Shown here: piece by piece, positions 48,062 to 56,957 of the stretch | Numbering within the stretch: position 1 is the stretch's first letter | How the letters are laid out: each line of letters opens with the position of its first letter | Origin: Bifidobacteriaceae bacterium | GTDB lineage: Bacteria; Actinomycetota; Actinomycetes; Actinomycetales; Bifidobacteriaceae | Reading direction: 5' to 3' | Length of the DNA: 63,317 bases | NCBI GenBank assembly: GCA_022650895.1 | Contig: JALCQC010000011.1 | Location: 1 to 63,317 of the forward strand | Position numbers and translations under genes: made by a program | Notes under the pieces: model-generated | Told to the model about the DNA's origin: nothing | What the model saw: only the letters and a program-made list of their open reading frames with translations | Databases searched by the model: none

Positions 48062-49276
48062 ATGGATGAGTCGACGACACACACAACGGATACCACCAAC
48101 CCACATGAGCTGTCAGTGGTGTTGGCTGGTGGCGGCACGGCGGGGCATGTCAATCCTCTGCTCTCCATCGCGGCGGCGATTCGGTCCTTGAAGCCCACGG
48201 CTCGCATCACCGTTATCGGAACAGAGGTGGGGCTGGAGGCTCGTCTCGTGCCGGCCGCCGGCTTCGACCTTGAAATCATCAACAAAGTGCCTTTTCCGCG
48301 CAGACCGAACCTTGATGCCCTTGCCTTTCCCCCACGCTGGATTCGTGAGACGCGCCGTGTCAAGCAGATTCTGCAGGAAGTAGACGCGGACGTGGTGGTG
48401 GGTGTCGGCGGTTATGCTGCGGCTCCCGCCTACAGGGCTGCCCAAAAGATGCACCTGCCCTTGGTGATTCATGAGCAGAATGCCAAGGCGGGACTCGCGA
48501 ACAAGCTGGGTTCCCGCTGGGCCGATTTCGTCGGGACTGTGTATGACAACACCGGATTGTCGGTTCGCACAGGAGCACAGATCAAGCGGGTCGGGCTGCC
48601 ACTGCGCGCCGACATCGCTGCGATTTCCGCCGAGATGGAGACGGATCGCCGAGCGGCTCGGGTTCGGTGCGCTCAGCAGCTGGGAATCGATCCCGACCGT
48701 CCTGTCCTTGTGGTGACGGGCGGTTCCTTGGGTGCAGTGAGCATGAATCGTGCGATTTCACAGTCTGCAGATGTTCTGCTGTCTCAGACCCAGGTCATCC
48801 ATCTGACCGGAAAAGGCAAATCGGATGAGGTTCGCCAGACGGTGACACGCGTTGCCGGCCGCCAGAACATCAGCGGCATCGGCCCGGATTCCTATGGCAA
48901 GGGCGATTATCATCTCGCCGAATACCTCGATCACATTGAGCTTGCCTTTGCCTGCGCAGATCTTGTGGTATGCCGTTCCGGCGCGGGTACGGTCAGTGAG
49001 ATTGCCGCTCTGGGGCTTCCCGCCGTCTACGTTCCTTTCCCGATTGGCAACGGAGAGCAGCGTTTCAACGCGCAGCCGGTTGTGGCGGCGGGTGGCGGCG
49101 TCATGGTGGAGGATCAGAACTTTACCGACGCATGGGTCAAGGCGCATGTCCTACAATTGCTGAGCGATACGGAGACACTGCAGACGATGCGTGAGCGCGC
49201 CTGGACGTATGGAGTGCGAGATGCCGCGAATACCATGGCACATGTGATCATTGATCTCGCGCGGAAAGAGAAATGA
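48062..49276 (+). CDS. murG: UDP-GlcNAc:lipid I N-acetylglucosaminyltransferase
   Basis: Adds GlcNAc to lipid I to make lipid II. A GT-B fold glycosyltransferase with the lipid-binding loop [15 protein letters not shown] near residue 20, [38 protein letters not shown] and the donor-binding segment [27 protein letters not shown]. 404 residues, with a short polar N-terminus. A GAAAGG site lies upstream. ATGA overlap with murC. Confidence 0.96.
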   Translation: MDESTTHTTDTTNPHELSVVLAGGGTAGHVNPLLSIAAAIRSLKPTARITVIGTEVGLEARLVPAAGFDLEIINKVPFPRRPNLDALAFPPRWIRETRRVKQILQEVDADVVVGVGGYAAAPAYRAAQKMHLPLVIHEQNAKAGLANKLGSRWADFVGTVYDNTGLSVRTGAQIKRVGLPLRADIAAISAEMETDRRAARVRCAQQLGIDPDRPVLVVTGGSLGAVSMNRAISQSADVLLSQTQVIHLTGKGKSDEVRQTVTRVAGRQNISGIGPDSYGKGDYHLAEYLDHIELAFACADLVVCRSGAGTVSEIAALGLPAVYVPFPIGNGEQRFNAQPVVAAGGGVMVEDQNFTDAWVKAHVLQLLSDTETLQTMRERAWTYGVRDAANTMAHVIIDLARKEK

Positions 49277-50889
49277 CGGTGAGCACTACGAAAAAGAGGC
49301 CTTTGCCAGCGGATGACAGCCTGGCCGACATCGAGAACGTCCATGATCTTGGACGTGTTTTCTTCTCCGGAATCGGTGGTTCCGGAATGAGTGTCTTGGC
49401 GCAGATGCTTCATCAGGATGGCGTCGAGGTCTCCGGTTCGGACCGCGTGGAAAGTTCCTACACGCAGCATTTGGGGGCGGAAGGCATCGCGGTGGCGATC
49501 GGGCAGAAGGCCGAGAACATCAAGAATGTCGACACCGTTGTGTGGTCGAGCGCTATCCCTGATGACAGCCCGGAGATGACGTCCGCGTTGGAGCAGGGGT
49601 TGAGGCTTGCGCATCGCTCAGATATATTGGCGGTCCTTCTGAAGTCGCATCGCTCGATTGCAGTGGCGGGAACCCACGGGAAGACCACCACCTCCTCCAT
49701 GATCGCCGCCATCTTTGACGGCGTCGGTGCATCTAGCCCACGTTTCGCGGACCCAAGCTTCGCTATCGGCGGCTCTATCAAGACCACGCATGGAACGATA
49801 TCCGGCGGCCATGTGGGCCATGGTGACTGGATGGTGGCGGAGGCCGATGAGTCCGACGGAAGCTTTGAAAAGTATCGGCCCTCGATTGCTGTTGTCACGA
49901 ACGCGGAGGGTGATCATCTGGATCACTATGGCGACGTTGCGACCTATCGTTCCGCCTTTGTGGAGTTTGTAGCCCATTCCACGGGTTACGTTGTTCTCTG
50001 TGGGGATGATGAGGGTGCCCGCGAGGTCTTCGCTGCTTCCAGCGATAAGGTTGCCGCGCGTACTGTTCTGTACTCCACACAGTCTCGTTCCGCTCTCGAA
50101 AAGGCCATCGGGGGATTCCGTGGGGCTCGTTTCGTCCAGATACTCGAGGCCCATGAGATTGCCGCGGCTCCCGATGCCGTTTCCGATTCCGCCGCCGCCC
50201 TCACCGATGAGGTTGCCGAACGCTTCCAGCTTCTCGTCCCGGCAGGATTTGGGGGGAACGATCATGGTTCAGAGACCACGGTGAGCGTCGGCCTTCAGGT
50301 TCCAGGGCTTCACAATGCACGCAACGCCACTGCGGCAATCTGTGCCTGTGCACTGGCCGGAGTTCCCGTCGAGGAGGCGGCCGGCGCGGTGCAGTCCTTC
50401 CATGGGGCCGCTCGTCGTTTCGACTTCCAGGGAGAACGGCGAGGAGTACGTCTTTACAACGACTATGCACACCATCCCACCGAGGTTTCCGTTCTCTTGG
50501 ACGCCATGCGGCGTCGGTTCCCAGGACGCACCCTTCGCGTTCTTTTCCAGCCGCACACGTACTCACGGACGCAGACGTTCACCCGCGAACTTGTCGACGC
50601 CCTGAAGAAGGCCGACGACGTGGTGCTCTCCTCGCTGTTCGCGGCTCGCGAAGAGGCAGCGGACTATCCGGGTATCTCCTCGCAGACTCTCATCGATGAG
50701 GCGAAGGCCGAAGGAGTGGGGGAGAAGTTCGTGTTGATCGACGACATGTTCGAGGGGGCGCGTGTCCTTGCTCGTCGTTGCGTCCCCAGCGATGTCATTG
50801 TCACTGTGGGTGGCGGAGACATCAACCGCGTCGATGACGTGATTCTCGAAGAATTGTCCGCTTCCTCCGCCCCGCGTGCCGAACGCTGA
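49273..50889 (+). CDS. murC: UDP-N-acetylmuramate:L-alanine ligase
   Basis: Adds L-Ala to UDP-MurNAc, the first peptide step. Starts with [20 protein letters not shown] loop [36 protein letters not shown], and in the ligase domain [18 protein letters not shown] and [12 protein letters not shown]. 538 residues, longer than most because of a Ser/Ala-rich insertion around 300-320 ([17 protein letters not shown]). The ATG lies inside the murG stop. Confidence 0.96.
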   Translation: MTVSTTKKRPLPADDSLADIENVHDLGRVFFSGIGGSGMSVLAQMLHQDGVEVSGSDRVESSYTQHLGAEGIAVAIGQKAENIKNVDTVVWSSAIPDDSPEMTSALEQGLRLAHRSDILAVLLKSHRSIAVAGTHGKTTTSSMIAAIFDGVGASSPRFADPSFAIGGSIKTTHGTISGGHVGHGDWMVAEADESDGSFEKYRPSIAVVTNAEGDHLDHYGDVATYRSAFVEFVAHSTGYVVLCGDDEGAREVFAASSDKVAARTVLYSTQSRSALEKAIGGFRGARFVQILEAHEIAAAPDAVSDSAAALTDEVAERFQLLVPAGFGGNDHGSETTVSVGLQVPGLHNARNATAAICACALAGVPVEEAAGAVQSFHGAARRFDFQGERRGVRLYNDYAHHPTEVSVLLDAMRRRFPGRTLRVLFQPHTYSRTQTFTRELVDALKKADDVVLSSLFAAREEAADYPGISSQTLIDEAKAEGVGEKFVLIDDMFEGARVLARRCVPSDVIVTVGGGDINRVDDVILEELSASSAPRAER

Positions 50890-50900
50890 CGGGGTGAGCG

Positions 50901-52058
50901 ATGGCACGTACTGTCTCCTCTTCCACCTCTACGCCGAAGGACTCTGAGAACTCGGCCCCCGAACGTTCGGTGGCCTCTGAACGTTCGGAGCGCGCTGCTT
51001 CATCAAGTGCGGCGTCCCGAAGTTCCAAGAAGACTTCGCAGAAGAACACACGGAAGGGCCCACGAAAGAACGCGCGAACAGTGTCCAGCACGACCTCCTC
51101 GGGAACTTCTTCAGGACTGCGTTTTGCAGCGTCGTCGGATGCCAGACCGATGAGTGGGCAGAGCGAGCGAGAGGTGCATGCCTCCGTTGGAGCAGCGGAA
51201 CGCATTGAAAGTTTCGATGACCCGCAGCAGATGCCTGTTCCCCCTTCCATCCAGGAATCGCTGGAGGAATCCGCGCAAGCGGGGGAAGGAGTTTTTGCTC
51301 CGGCTCCTAAGGTCGTCGACATCAAGGAAAGGCTCGAGGAGAAGGCGAGGATGCGCCGTCGCACCATCGCGATGCGTTTTCTCATCGTTCTCAGTGTTCT
51401 TGCGGCCGTGGCGTTGATCGTTTGGGCCCTTTTCTTCTCGCCGCTCTGTCAGGTGAAAAGCTCCACGGTGACCATCAAGGGTACGAACAGATGGGTCACT
51501 ACGTCTGAAGTCTCGAAGATCGTTGCTCCTCAGACCAATCAGTCGTTGCTGCTGGTCTCAAGTGGGGACCTCAATGAAAAGATCTCCGCGCTGCCTGCGA
51601 CGGAATCCGTCTCCATCTCCAAATCCTTCCCGAATTCGCTGACTATCACCGTATCCGTGCGTCAACCGAAGGCCATCCTCAAGGACAACTCCGGCGTTCT
51701 CAGTGTTGTCGACAAAGATGGCACGGTGATGGCGACGGTGAAGAAGAAATTCTCTGGAGTTCCGGTGATCGAAGTTGACGATACCGATAAGGAACTTGCC
51801 AGCCGTGCGGTCAAACAGGCGCTGTCCGTGTTGTCGCAGGTGCCGGATCCCATGCTGAAGACGCTGAGTCAGGTCACTGCTATGACACAGGATTCGGTGA
51901 CGACGAAGACGCAGGATGGACATACGATCGTGTGGGGGAATTCGTCCGATATGAAACTCAAGGGGGTGGTGGTGCAGCAGCTCCTCGCCAATAAATCCAT
52001 CATGAAGGGAAAGACCTCCATCGATGTGTCGGCTCCCCAACGTCCCATTGTGAAGTAG
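50901..52058 (+). CDS. ftsQ: Cell division protein FtsQ
   Basis: A bitopic divisome scaffold. Long cytoplasmic N-terminus of about 155 residues, Ser/Thr/Lys-rich and probably disordered, then one transmembrane helix (156-180). A POTRA domain follows (VKSSTVTIKGTNRWVTTSEVSKIV, then LPATESVSISKSFPNSLTITV), then the FtsQ domain to residue 385. It ends the mur/fts run; ftsZ is not next to it but 44 kb away. Confidence 0.93.
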   Translation: MARTVSSSTSTPKDSENSAPERSVASERSERAASSSAASRSSKKTSQKNTRKGPRKNARTVSSTTSSGTSSGLRFAASSDARPMSGQSEREVHASVGAAERIESFDDPQQMPVPPSIQESLEESAQAGEGVFAPAPKVVDIKERLEEKARMRRRTIAMRFLIVLSVLAAVALIVWALFFSPLCQVKSSTVTIKGTNRWVTTSEVSKIVAPQTNQSLLLVSSGDLNEKISALPATESVSISKSFPNSLTITVSVRQPKAILKDNSGVLSVVDKDGTVMATVKKKFSGVPVIEVDDTDKELASRAVKQALSVLSQVPDPMLKTLSQVTAMTQDSVTTKTQDGHTIVWGNSSDMKLKGVVVQQLLANKSIMKGKTSIDVSAPQRPIVK

Positions 52059-52179
52059 GTGCTGGTGCTGGCGCTGGTTCGCCGCACGCTTGAGACGCTA
52101 CCGGGTGGGTACCCGGCATCCATGACAGTCTCGTAAGCCGTTATCCAGAACTTGTCGTTGCTAGAAGAAAGGGAAGCCG

Positions 52180-52638
52180 ATGCGTGTCGTCGTTCAGAAA
52201 GTCACGTCCGCCAGTGTGAGTGTGGAGCCCGATTACCGCAAGGACATCGGCGGGGGATTGCTCCTACTCGTTGGCGTCTCAGATGCAGATGGGGATGCCG
52301 AAGTGGAATGGGTTGCGCACAAGGTGGCGAATCTGCGCATTTTCGAGGATGAGGCTGGCAAGATGAATCGCAGCGTCATGGAGGTAAAGGGTTCCATTCT
52401 TTCCGTTTCCCAGTTCACCCTGTTCGCGGATGTCCGTAAGGGGAACCGACCGAGCTTTGTGCGTGCGGGTGAGCCTCACCACGCCGAGAAGATATGGAAG
52501 CAGCTCGATTCCGTGTTCTCCAGCGAATACGGACTGCCGGTTCAGGAAGGCGAGTTCGGGATGCATATGAAAGTGCAGCTGCTCAATGACGGCCCCGTCA
52601 CCATTCTGCTGGATACGGCAAGCGACATGCGGCACTGA
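52180..52638 (+). CDS. dtd: D-aminoacyl-tRNA deacylase
   Basis: Removes D-amino acids wrongly attached to tRNA. 152 residues beginning MRVVVQKVTSASVSV. Hallmark blocks SVSQFTLFADVRKGNRPSF and the late GPVTILLDT are both present (usual form GPVTFLL). AAAGGGAAG lies ahead of the ATG. It lies 120 bases after ftsQ, in a gap with a short CCGGGT/ACCCGG hairpin. Confidence 0.95.
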   Translation: MRVVVQKVTSASVSVEPDYRKDIGGGLLLLVGVSDADGDAEVEWVAHKVANLRIFEDEAGKMNRSVMEVKGSILSVSQFTLFADVRKGNRPSFVRAGEPHHAEKIWKQLDSVFSSEYGLPVQEGEFGMHMKVQLLNDGPVTILLDTASDMRH

Positions 52639-52872
52639 TCGGGATCTCAGGGTATGAAACGGAATGAAAAGACATGAAGTGCTATTGAGGATCTTCCCTT
52701 TTTGAGGGAATGGTATCCATCCTGAGCCTGCGCAGGAACGGGTATCAAGCGTTTCCTGGTGAAGTCATACTTCGTGGAGTCGTACTTCGCCGTCAGACGA
52801 GTTGCCGCGTCCGACGGTAGACCGGTGTTATTCTTATGAAGTGGTTTTGTGCTGTGTTGTGCGGACGCCATG

Positions 52873-52901
52873 CTGAAAGTGTGGAATGCGCACGTGATAA
52901 C
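52873..52901 (+). promoter_or_regulatory. ssrA promoter
   Basis: CTGAAA (52873-52878) and GATAAC (52896-52901) are separated by exactly 17 bases, and the proposed 5' end of tmRNA is seven bases after the -10. The rest of 52639-52872 shows nothing I can name. Confidence 0.65.
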
Positions 52902-52907
52902 TCAAAA

Positions 52908-53302
52908 GGGGCCGATCGGTTTCGACGGTGATCTGTTCGTCGCAGAGAAGCATGCCGAGAACGCGGGGGTCCGCTCGTAAACGTCCTCCCGTAAAAAAAT
53001 AAGTGCTAAATCTAACCGCACTGAGTTCGCTCTCGCTGCCTGATTTAATTCAGGATTAACCAGTGAGCAGTAGCTCCGTTCACGCTCTGGTGTCTTCACG
53101 GAGTAGTTGAGCGTCATTTTGGAGACTTGCTCGATTCGTTGTGTCATAGGGCGAATCGGGGACTTTAACTGTGGCTATGCCTGCCGCACGTTGTCTGCGA
53201 CATATGTGGGGGCAGATAAATAGCCATCTTGGCCAGCAGACTAAGCATGTAGAAGACTGTGGGTGAGGTCATCGGACGTGGGTTCAATTCCCACCGGCTC
53301 CA
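52908..53302 (+). ncRNA. ssrA: tmRNA (ssrA), tag AKSNRTEFALAA
   Basis: Rescues stalled ribosomes. The 5' end GGGGCCGATCGGTTTCGACGG and the 3' end GTTCAATTCCCACCGGCTCCA form the tRNA-like half: GGGGCC pairs with GGCTCC, one pair being G-T, and GTTCAATTC is the T loop. The tag frame starts at GCT 53005 and ends with TGA 53041-53043, giving AKSNRTEFALAA, a tag known from bifidobacteria. The DNA after the discriminator A reads CAA, so CCA is not encoded and must be added. Pseudoknot-forming segments lie between. Confidence 0.95.
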
Positions 53303-53312
53303 CAAATACAAA

Positions 53313-53341
53313 GGGCACCTACCTCGGTAGGTGCCCTTTTT
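53313..53341 (+). terminator. Rho-independent terminator of ssrA
   Basis: GGGCACCTAC (53313-53322) and GTAGGTGCCC (53327-53336) make a 10-bp stem with a CTCG loop, followed by TTTTT. Confidence 0.92.
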
Positions 53342-53403
53342 CGTTGGAATGACAGGCATTCTGCTGGATTTTCAGAAAACCGTTTATCGTCGTTTTTGGA
53401 CGA

Positions 53404-53436
53404 TTTAAGTGGTTCAAGAGTGGCTTTAAGAGTGGT
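53404..53436. repeat. Direct 12-bp repeats next to the ssrA 3' end
   Basis: TTCAAGAGTGGC (53413-53424) is followed directly by TTTAAGAGTGGT (53425-53436), with a shorter relative TTTAAGTGGT at 53404-53413. A GTGAT/ATCAC inverted repeat overlaps the end (53435-53449). The stretch from 53342 to 53688 carries no other feature I can see. Such repeats near a tmRNA end could be arm-type integrase sites, but no integrase or duplicated ssrA end was found. Confidence 0.5.
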
Positions 53437-53688
53437 GATCACATATCACAGTTCATGCCGTGACATCGTTGTTCGTAAACTTTATTAGTTCTGAAAAGAT
53501 GAGGGATAAGAAGAGTTTTGTGAGTAGCAGTGATGTGTTTGAACACGTAGATGTTGCAATAGAGAAGTACTGTTTCGTTTCATAAGCCGTCTGGTGGCGT
53601 TTAGTTATAGACAATCTGTACATGCTTCTTCGTATCCTAAAAAAGTTGTCAGAGCTGACGACGACCAGTGAGTGAGGATAAAAACAGA

Positions 53689-54903
53689 ATGAGAGCTATC
53701 AAGAGAGTACTGGCGGTAATGGTGGCGGCTGCCACTTTGATGTCGGTGTCTGCGTGTGGTCAATCTCAGGCGGATGCCGCCTCCGCACAGCAGGAAAGCG
53801 CAGCCGCTGCGAAGAAACAGCAGGAAAAAGACAAGGCAGCTAAAGAGGCTGCTGTAGAAGAGGAAGCTGCCGAAGCTGCCAAGGAGAAAGCTGCCGAAGA
53901 GAAAAAGGCTGCAGAGAAGAAGTCTCAAGAACAGTCCAAAGCTGCAGAAAAGGCCATCAAGGACGCGCAGAAAGGTACTGCGCTGGCGGCGTTGGCAAAG
54001 CTGGCAGTGAAGGGCCGCGCTCCGAAGACTGGTTATTCTCGCGACCAGTTCGGTCCTGCATGGAGCGACGTGGACCACAACGGATGCGATACCCGCAACG
54101 ACATTCTCAAGCGTGATCTCAAAAGCGTGACGTACAAGGCAGGGACGCACAACTGCACGATTCTCACAGGTACGCTCAACGACCCGTATACCGCGACGGC
54201 AATCCATTTCCAACGGGGACAGAAGACCAGCACCAAGGTACAGATCGACCATGTGGTGGCACTTTCCGATGCATGGCAAAAGGGCGCGCAGAACCTTAGC
54301 GGCGACCAGCGCAAGCAGCTCGCCAACGATCCCTATAATCTGCTTGCGGTCGATGGCTCCTCCAACATGAGCAAATCCGATGGTGACGCCGCCACATGGC
54401 TACCCCGCAATAAGGGTTTCCGGTGCCAGTATGTAGCGCGTCAGATAGGCGTGAAGACGAAGTACTCACTGTGGGTCACTTCTGCTGAGAAGTCTGCAAT
54501 GAGCCGTGTGCTCTCTTCGTGCCCCTCGCAGAAGGTTCCGTCAGGCGGTGGCGCGAGCGTCATTCCCACAGGCAACAGTCAACAGACACGGACCAAGGCA
54601 CAGACTAAGTCGAAATCGACAACGCGAACAAGGACTCAGACAAAGACAAGAGCACGGACAAAGACACAGCAAAAAACAACGAGGCGGACACCTGTACGCA
54701 CGAAGGCCAAAACTCAGACGAAGACTAGGACAAAGGCAAAAACCCAGCCCAAGAAGAAAACCTACTCCACGTCAGGCAGTAGCACGTACTACAAGAACTG
54801 CACTGCCGTCAGAGCGGCTGGAAAGGCTCCTATTTATAAGGGACAGCCTGGGTACTCCTACAAGCTTGATAGGGATAGAGACGGTGTCGGCTGTGAAAAC
54901 TGA
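53689..54903 (+). CDS. Secreted lipoprotein nuclease (HNH, DUF1524-type) with Excalibur domain
   Basis: A lipoprotein signal peptide ends at SVSAC (Cys23). A Lys/Glu/Ala helix (about 35-100) follows, then a nuclease domain like the GmrSD C-terminal/DUF1524 HNH family: YSRDQFGPAWSDVDHNGCDT, IDHVVALSDAW (Asp187, His188), DPYNLLAVDGSSNMSKSD (Asn226) and WLPRNKGFRCQY. A very basic Thr/Lys/Arg/Gln linker leads to an Excalibur calcium-binding end (DRDRDGVGCEN). I chose ATG 53689 over GTG 53668. It probably degrades DNA outside the cell for nutrients or competition. Codon use is AT-richer than the mur genes. The linker repeats suggest slippage. Confidence 0.85.
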   Translation: MRAIKRVLAVMVAAATLMSVSACGQSQADAASAQQESAAAAKKQQEKDKAAKEAAVEEEAAEAAKEKAAEEKKAAEKKSQEQSKAAEKAIKDAQKGTALAALAKLAVKGRAPKTGYSRDQFGPAWSDVDHNGCDTRNDILKRDLKSVTYKAGTHNCTILTGTLNDPYTATAIHFQRGQKTSTKVQIDHVVALSDAWQKGAQNLSGDQRKQLANDPYNLLAVDGSSNMSKSDGDAATWLPRNKGFRCQYVARQIGVKTKYSLWVTSAEKSAMSRVLSSCPSQKVPSGGGASVIPTGNSQQTRTKAQTKSKSTTRTRTQTKTRARTKTQQKTTRRTPVRTKAKTQTKTRTKAKTQPKKKTYSTSGSSTYYKNCTAVRAAGKAPIYKGQPGYSYKLDRDRDGVGCEN

Positions 54904-54928
54904 AAACTAGGGAAGAAGTAGCTACAAA

Positions 54929-54974
54929 ACATAGCGGTCTCATGAGTATCCGAGCACTCATGAGACCGCTGTGT
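54929..54974 (+). terminator. Hairpin after the nuclease gene
   Basis: A perfect 15-bp stem (54933-54947 with 54956-54970) with an 8-base loop, extended to 19 bp with one G-T pair. There is no T run, so it may be an imperfect terminator. Confidence 0.6.
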
Positions 54975-55404
54975 CATTAGCAGCGCTAAGCAAGTACTGG
55001 TTTCCCTGACTCAGCGGTGTAGAAGGAATAGTCAAGAAAGATGACCACGATGACGTGGATTTATATCTTTTGCGATTTCTTAATTTGTATTTCGTCATCG
55101 CATACGACGGTGCAGGCTACATTTCCTTTGAGGTGGCTAACTGGGAATCATACGAACAATATCATCGTTGAAAACGAAACGTATGCCTGAGTAGATAGTG
55201 TAATGGAGTTTGCTGCTTGGGTCGGTGCCGAAAAATCATTTTTGGAGACCCTTATTTCTTGGATTAGCTACGCTTGATACTCGCATTTGTTGAGGGATGA
55301 TTGGACAATAAAGAGATCCAAGATGAAGAGAATTTTTATTCGATTCGGCAGATGACTCTGCTAGATGGATGAAGTGTTTATCTCTATGCAATCACTGATA
55401 GCAT
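54975..55404. other. AT-rich stretch without a clear gene
   Basis: This stretch of 430 bases has low GC. A plus-strand frame open from 55010 to 55171 (54 codons including the stop) encodes a protein-like peptide (YLLRFLNLYFVIAYDGAGYI, ending YEQYHR). It has no start codon, and a stop sits just before it, so it may be a gene remnant. Nothing else is recognisable. Confidence 0.4.
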
Positions 55405-55872
55405 ATGGTATCTATGAGGCCAAAAATATTTAGATTTAAAGCTACACCGATGACTGACGACGACATATATATCCCTGACTTTGTCCGAGTGCTCAAGAAA
55501 CTTAAGCCTCATCTGCCAATCTCTGATCGGTATGACAGTGAGGCGGCCCGCCAGTATAGCCAGAATACGGGAGCTTGGTACTCAAGTCAGAAAGAACATA
55601 TGCTTGGCTGGTTCCCTGCCCAGCTTACATTGGGTGCCGGTTCCTATACTAGGCAGAAACCGAATCAGAGCGCCCGCACTACGTATAACCGTCTTCTCTC
55701 TTCCGGAGCATTGCTTTGGATAGCTGAAGCCTTAGGCGAAGATTCATCAATTGTACAGGCGGCCGCCACTGCTGCGCTTAATGAGCCGAACAAAAAGAAA
55801 CGTCCAGCTTTGATACGTAAATATATAACTTGGAGCAGGATTGCTGAGCTTGCTCGGCAGTATTTGCGATAG
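55405..55872 (+). CDS. Small protein of unknown function in accessory region
   Basis: 155 residues at most; I do not recognise the family. It has a polar N-terminus (DDDIYIPDFVRVLKKLKPHL), a central aromatic segment (AWYSSQKEHMLGWFPAQLTLG), a basic TYTRQKPN-like stretch, and helices towards the C-terminus (GALLWIAEALGEDSSIVQAA, WSRIAELARQYL). No signal peptide or membrane helix. Starts at ATG 55405, 55414 or 55450 are all possible, none with a ribosome site. The domain-like pattern and balanced composition suggest a real protein. Sequence is AT-rich, like the rest of this island. Confidence 0.6.
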   Translation: MVSMRPKIFRFKATPMTDDDIYIPDFVRVLKKLKPHLPISDRYDSEAARQYSQNTGAWYSSQKEHMLGWFPAQLTLGAGSYTRQKPNQSARTTYNRLLSSGALLWIAEALGEDSSIVQAAATAALNEPNKKKRPALIRKYITWSRIAELARQYLR

Positions 55873-56081
55873 AAAAGGTCTCTGGCGTGGTCAAGATCAC
55901 TGAATAAAGGCTTGTAGACACACTTTTCTGCTTGCATCCATTCTGGAATGTAATTCTGTGATTAGTTGGTTTCTAGGAAGATTCCAAGCTTCACGGAAAG
56001 TATGAGTCGATACTGAGGCTTTAAAAACTGTCAATCAGATAACAAACATGCTCACTATCAATGGCCCGCACCGTTTGTCGC

Positions 56082-56412
56082 GGTGAATCACTTGACTTCA
56101 GTGGAACGTGGATTGAGAGGAACCCGAAGTCCGATGAAATGACTTAAGAAGCTGTGATCAAGGACGGAAGATCACCATCAGCTGGAAGCAATCCGATGGC
56201 GCGACCGCTGTCTATTGGAGCGGCAATTCTGAGGAACCCGATACCGCCACCGATTCCTACGCATGGGAATCGAAAGGTGACACGGATGCGAAGAAGAGTG
56301 CATCTAGCATCTTCAGAATAAAACGAAGAAACTTGGGCAAAAGAATGGGAAATCCTCATCCGCTGCCACGATGATGGGAGTTATGGCGAAATCCGAGTTG
56401 GAGAAGAAGTAG
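56082..56412 (+). pseudogene. Decayed gene for the C-terminal part of a secreted-type protein
   Basis: Three frames must be joined to read one protein. Frame 1 (from 56082): GESLDFSGTWIERNPKSDEM, a TAA at 56145, then EAVIKDG. Frame 2 (from 56171): ITISWKQSDGATAVYWSG, later DSYAWESKGDTDAKKSASS. Frame 3 (56311-56412): LQNKTKKLGQKNG, then MMGVMAKSELEKK and TAG. The joined text has the rhythm of a beta-rich domain (SGTW ... ITISW ... AVYWSG ... YAWESKGDT) that I associate with the C-terminal end of surface lipoproteins in bifidobacteria and related groups. One nonsense change and two frameshifts make it a pseudogene. Upstream, 55873-56081 contains nothing I can name. Confidence 0.7.
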
Positions 56413-56507
56413 TAACGGTCGAGAGATGGAGGTAGTTCTCCAGAAACAGGCTGGTATCGGCAGATAGCTTCCCTCATAATCGTTTTCTTTACTGATCTCA
56501 GAGATAT

Positions 56508-56762
56508 TTACTGTATGTGATGTAAGAGAGGTTTGAACTCTTCTCTATCGTTACTTGTGAGAAGAGAAAAGGCATCGAGAAGATCGGCATCGGGAATGCG
56601 CATCGATGATTCAATGCTTTGCAAAAGCCAGGTCAAAGCAATGTATGGTTCCCCTGCAGCCATCGCAGAGAAATATGGAAAGGCTTCTTCTTTGGTGAGA
56701 TACGGAAGGACACGTGAGGCAAGTCTTTTCGCATGTTCTGAAGTTTTCTGATCTTCTTCCAT
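56508..56762 (-). CDS. Small acidic protein, possibly immunity-like
   Basis: 84 residues, mostly helical and acidic. Segments: EDQKTSEHAKRLASRVLPYL, EPYIALTWLLQSIESSMRIP, LLDAFSLLTSNDREEFKPLL. The pattern of a helical protein with a mid ALTWLLQSIE strand and an IPDADLLDAF turn recalls small immunity proteins (MafI-like), but I cannot prove it. ATG 56762 has AAAGGAAG upstream, a strong ribosome site; the frame opening at 56816 adds 18 residues before it. It stands alone, without a toxin beside it on the same strand. Confidence 0.6.
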   Translation of the reverse strand: MEEDQKTSEHAKRLASRVLPYLTKEEAFPYFSAMAAGEPYIALTWLLQSIESSMRIPDADLLDAFSLLTSNDREEFKPLLHHIQ

Positions 56763-56957
56763 ATTTCTTCCTTTACGAAGGCATGATTCTAACGGAAAAA
56801 CCAAATAACTGCACAAAGCCTGCTCTCAATGTCAGGTGGCCTCGTGCAGTTATTAGTGTTGATGCCAAGATCGGTTCGGCGCATAGGTTCGTCGGCACTT
56901 TTGGCATGTCGGTGTCTCGGCGTTAGCGTGGGTCAATCGTGCCAGTCACGCGCAACG

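Noticed and set aside
50961-50988. Two GAACGTTCGG strings resembling LexA boxes at the start of ftsQ
   Set aside because: The LexA box needs four bases between GAAC and GTTC; here there are none. They lie in coding sequence for repeated ERS residues.
53258-53302. A separate tRNA-like sequence before 53302
   Set aside because: It is the 3' tRNA-like half of tmRNA, pairing with 52908-52913.
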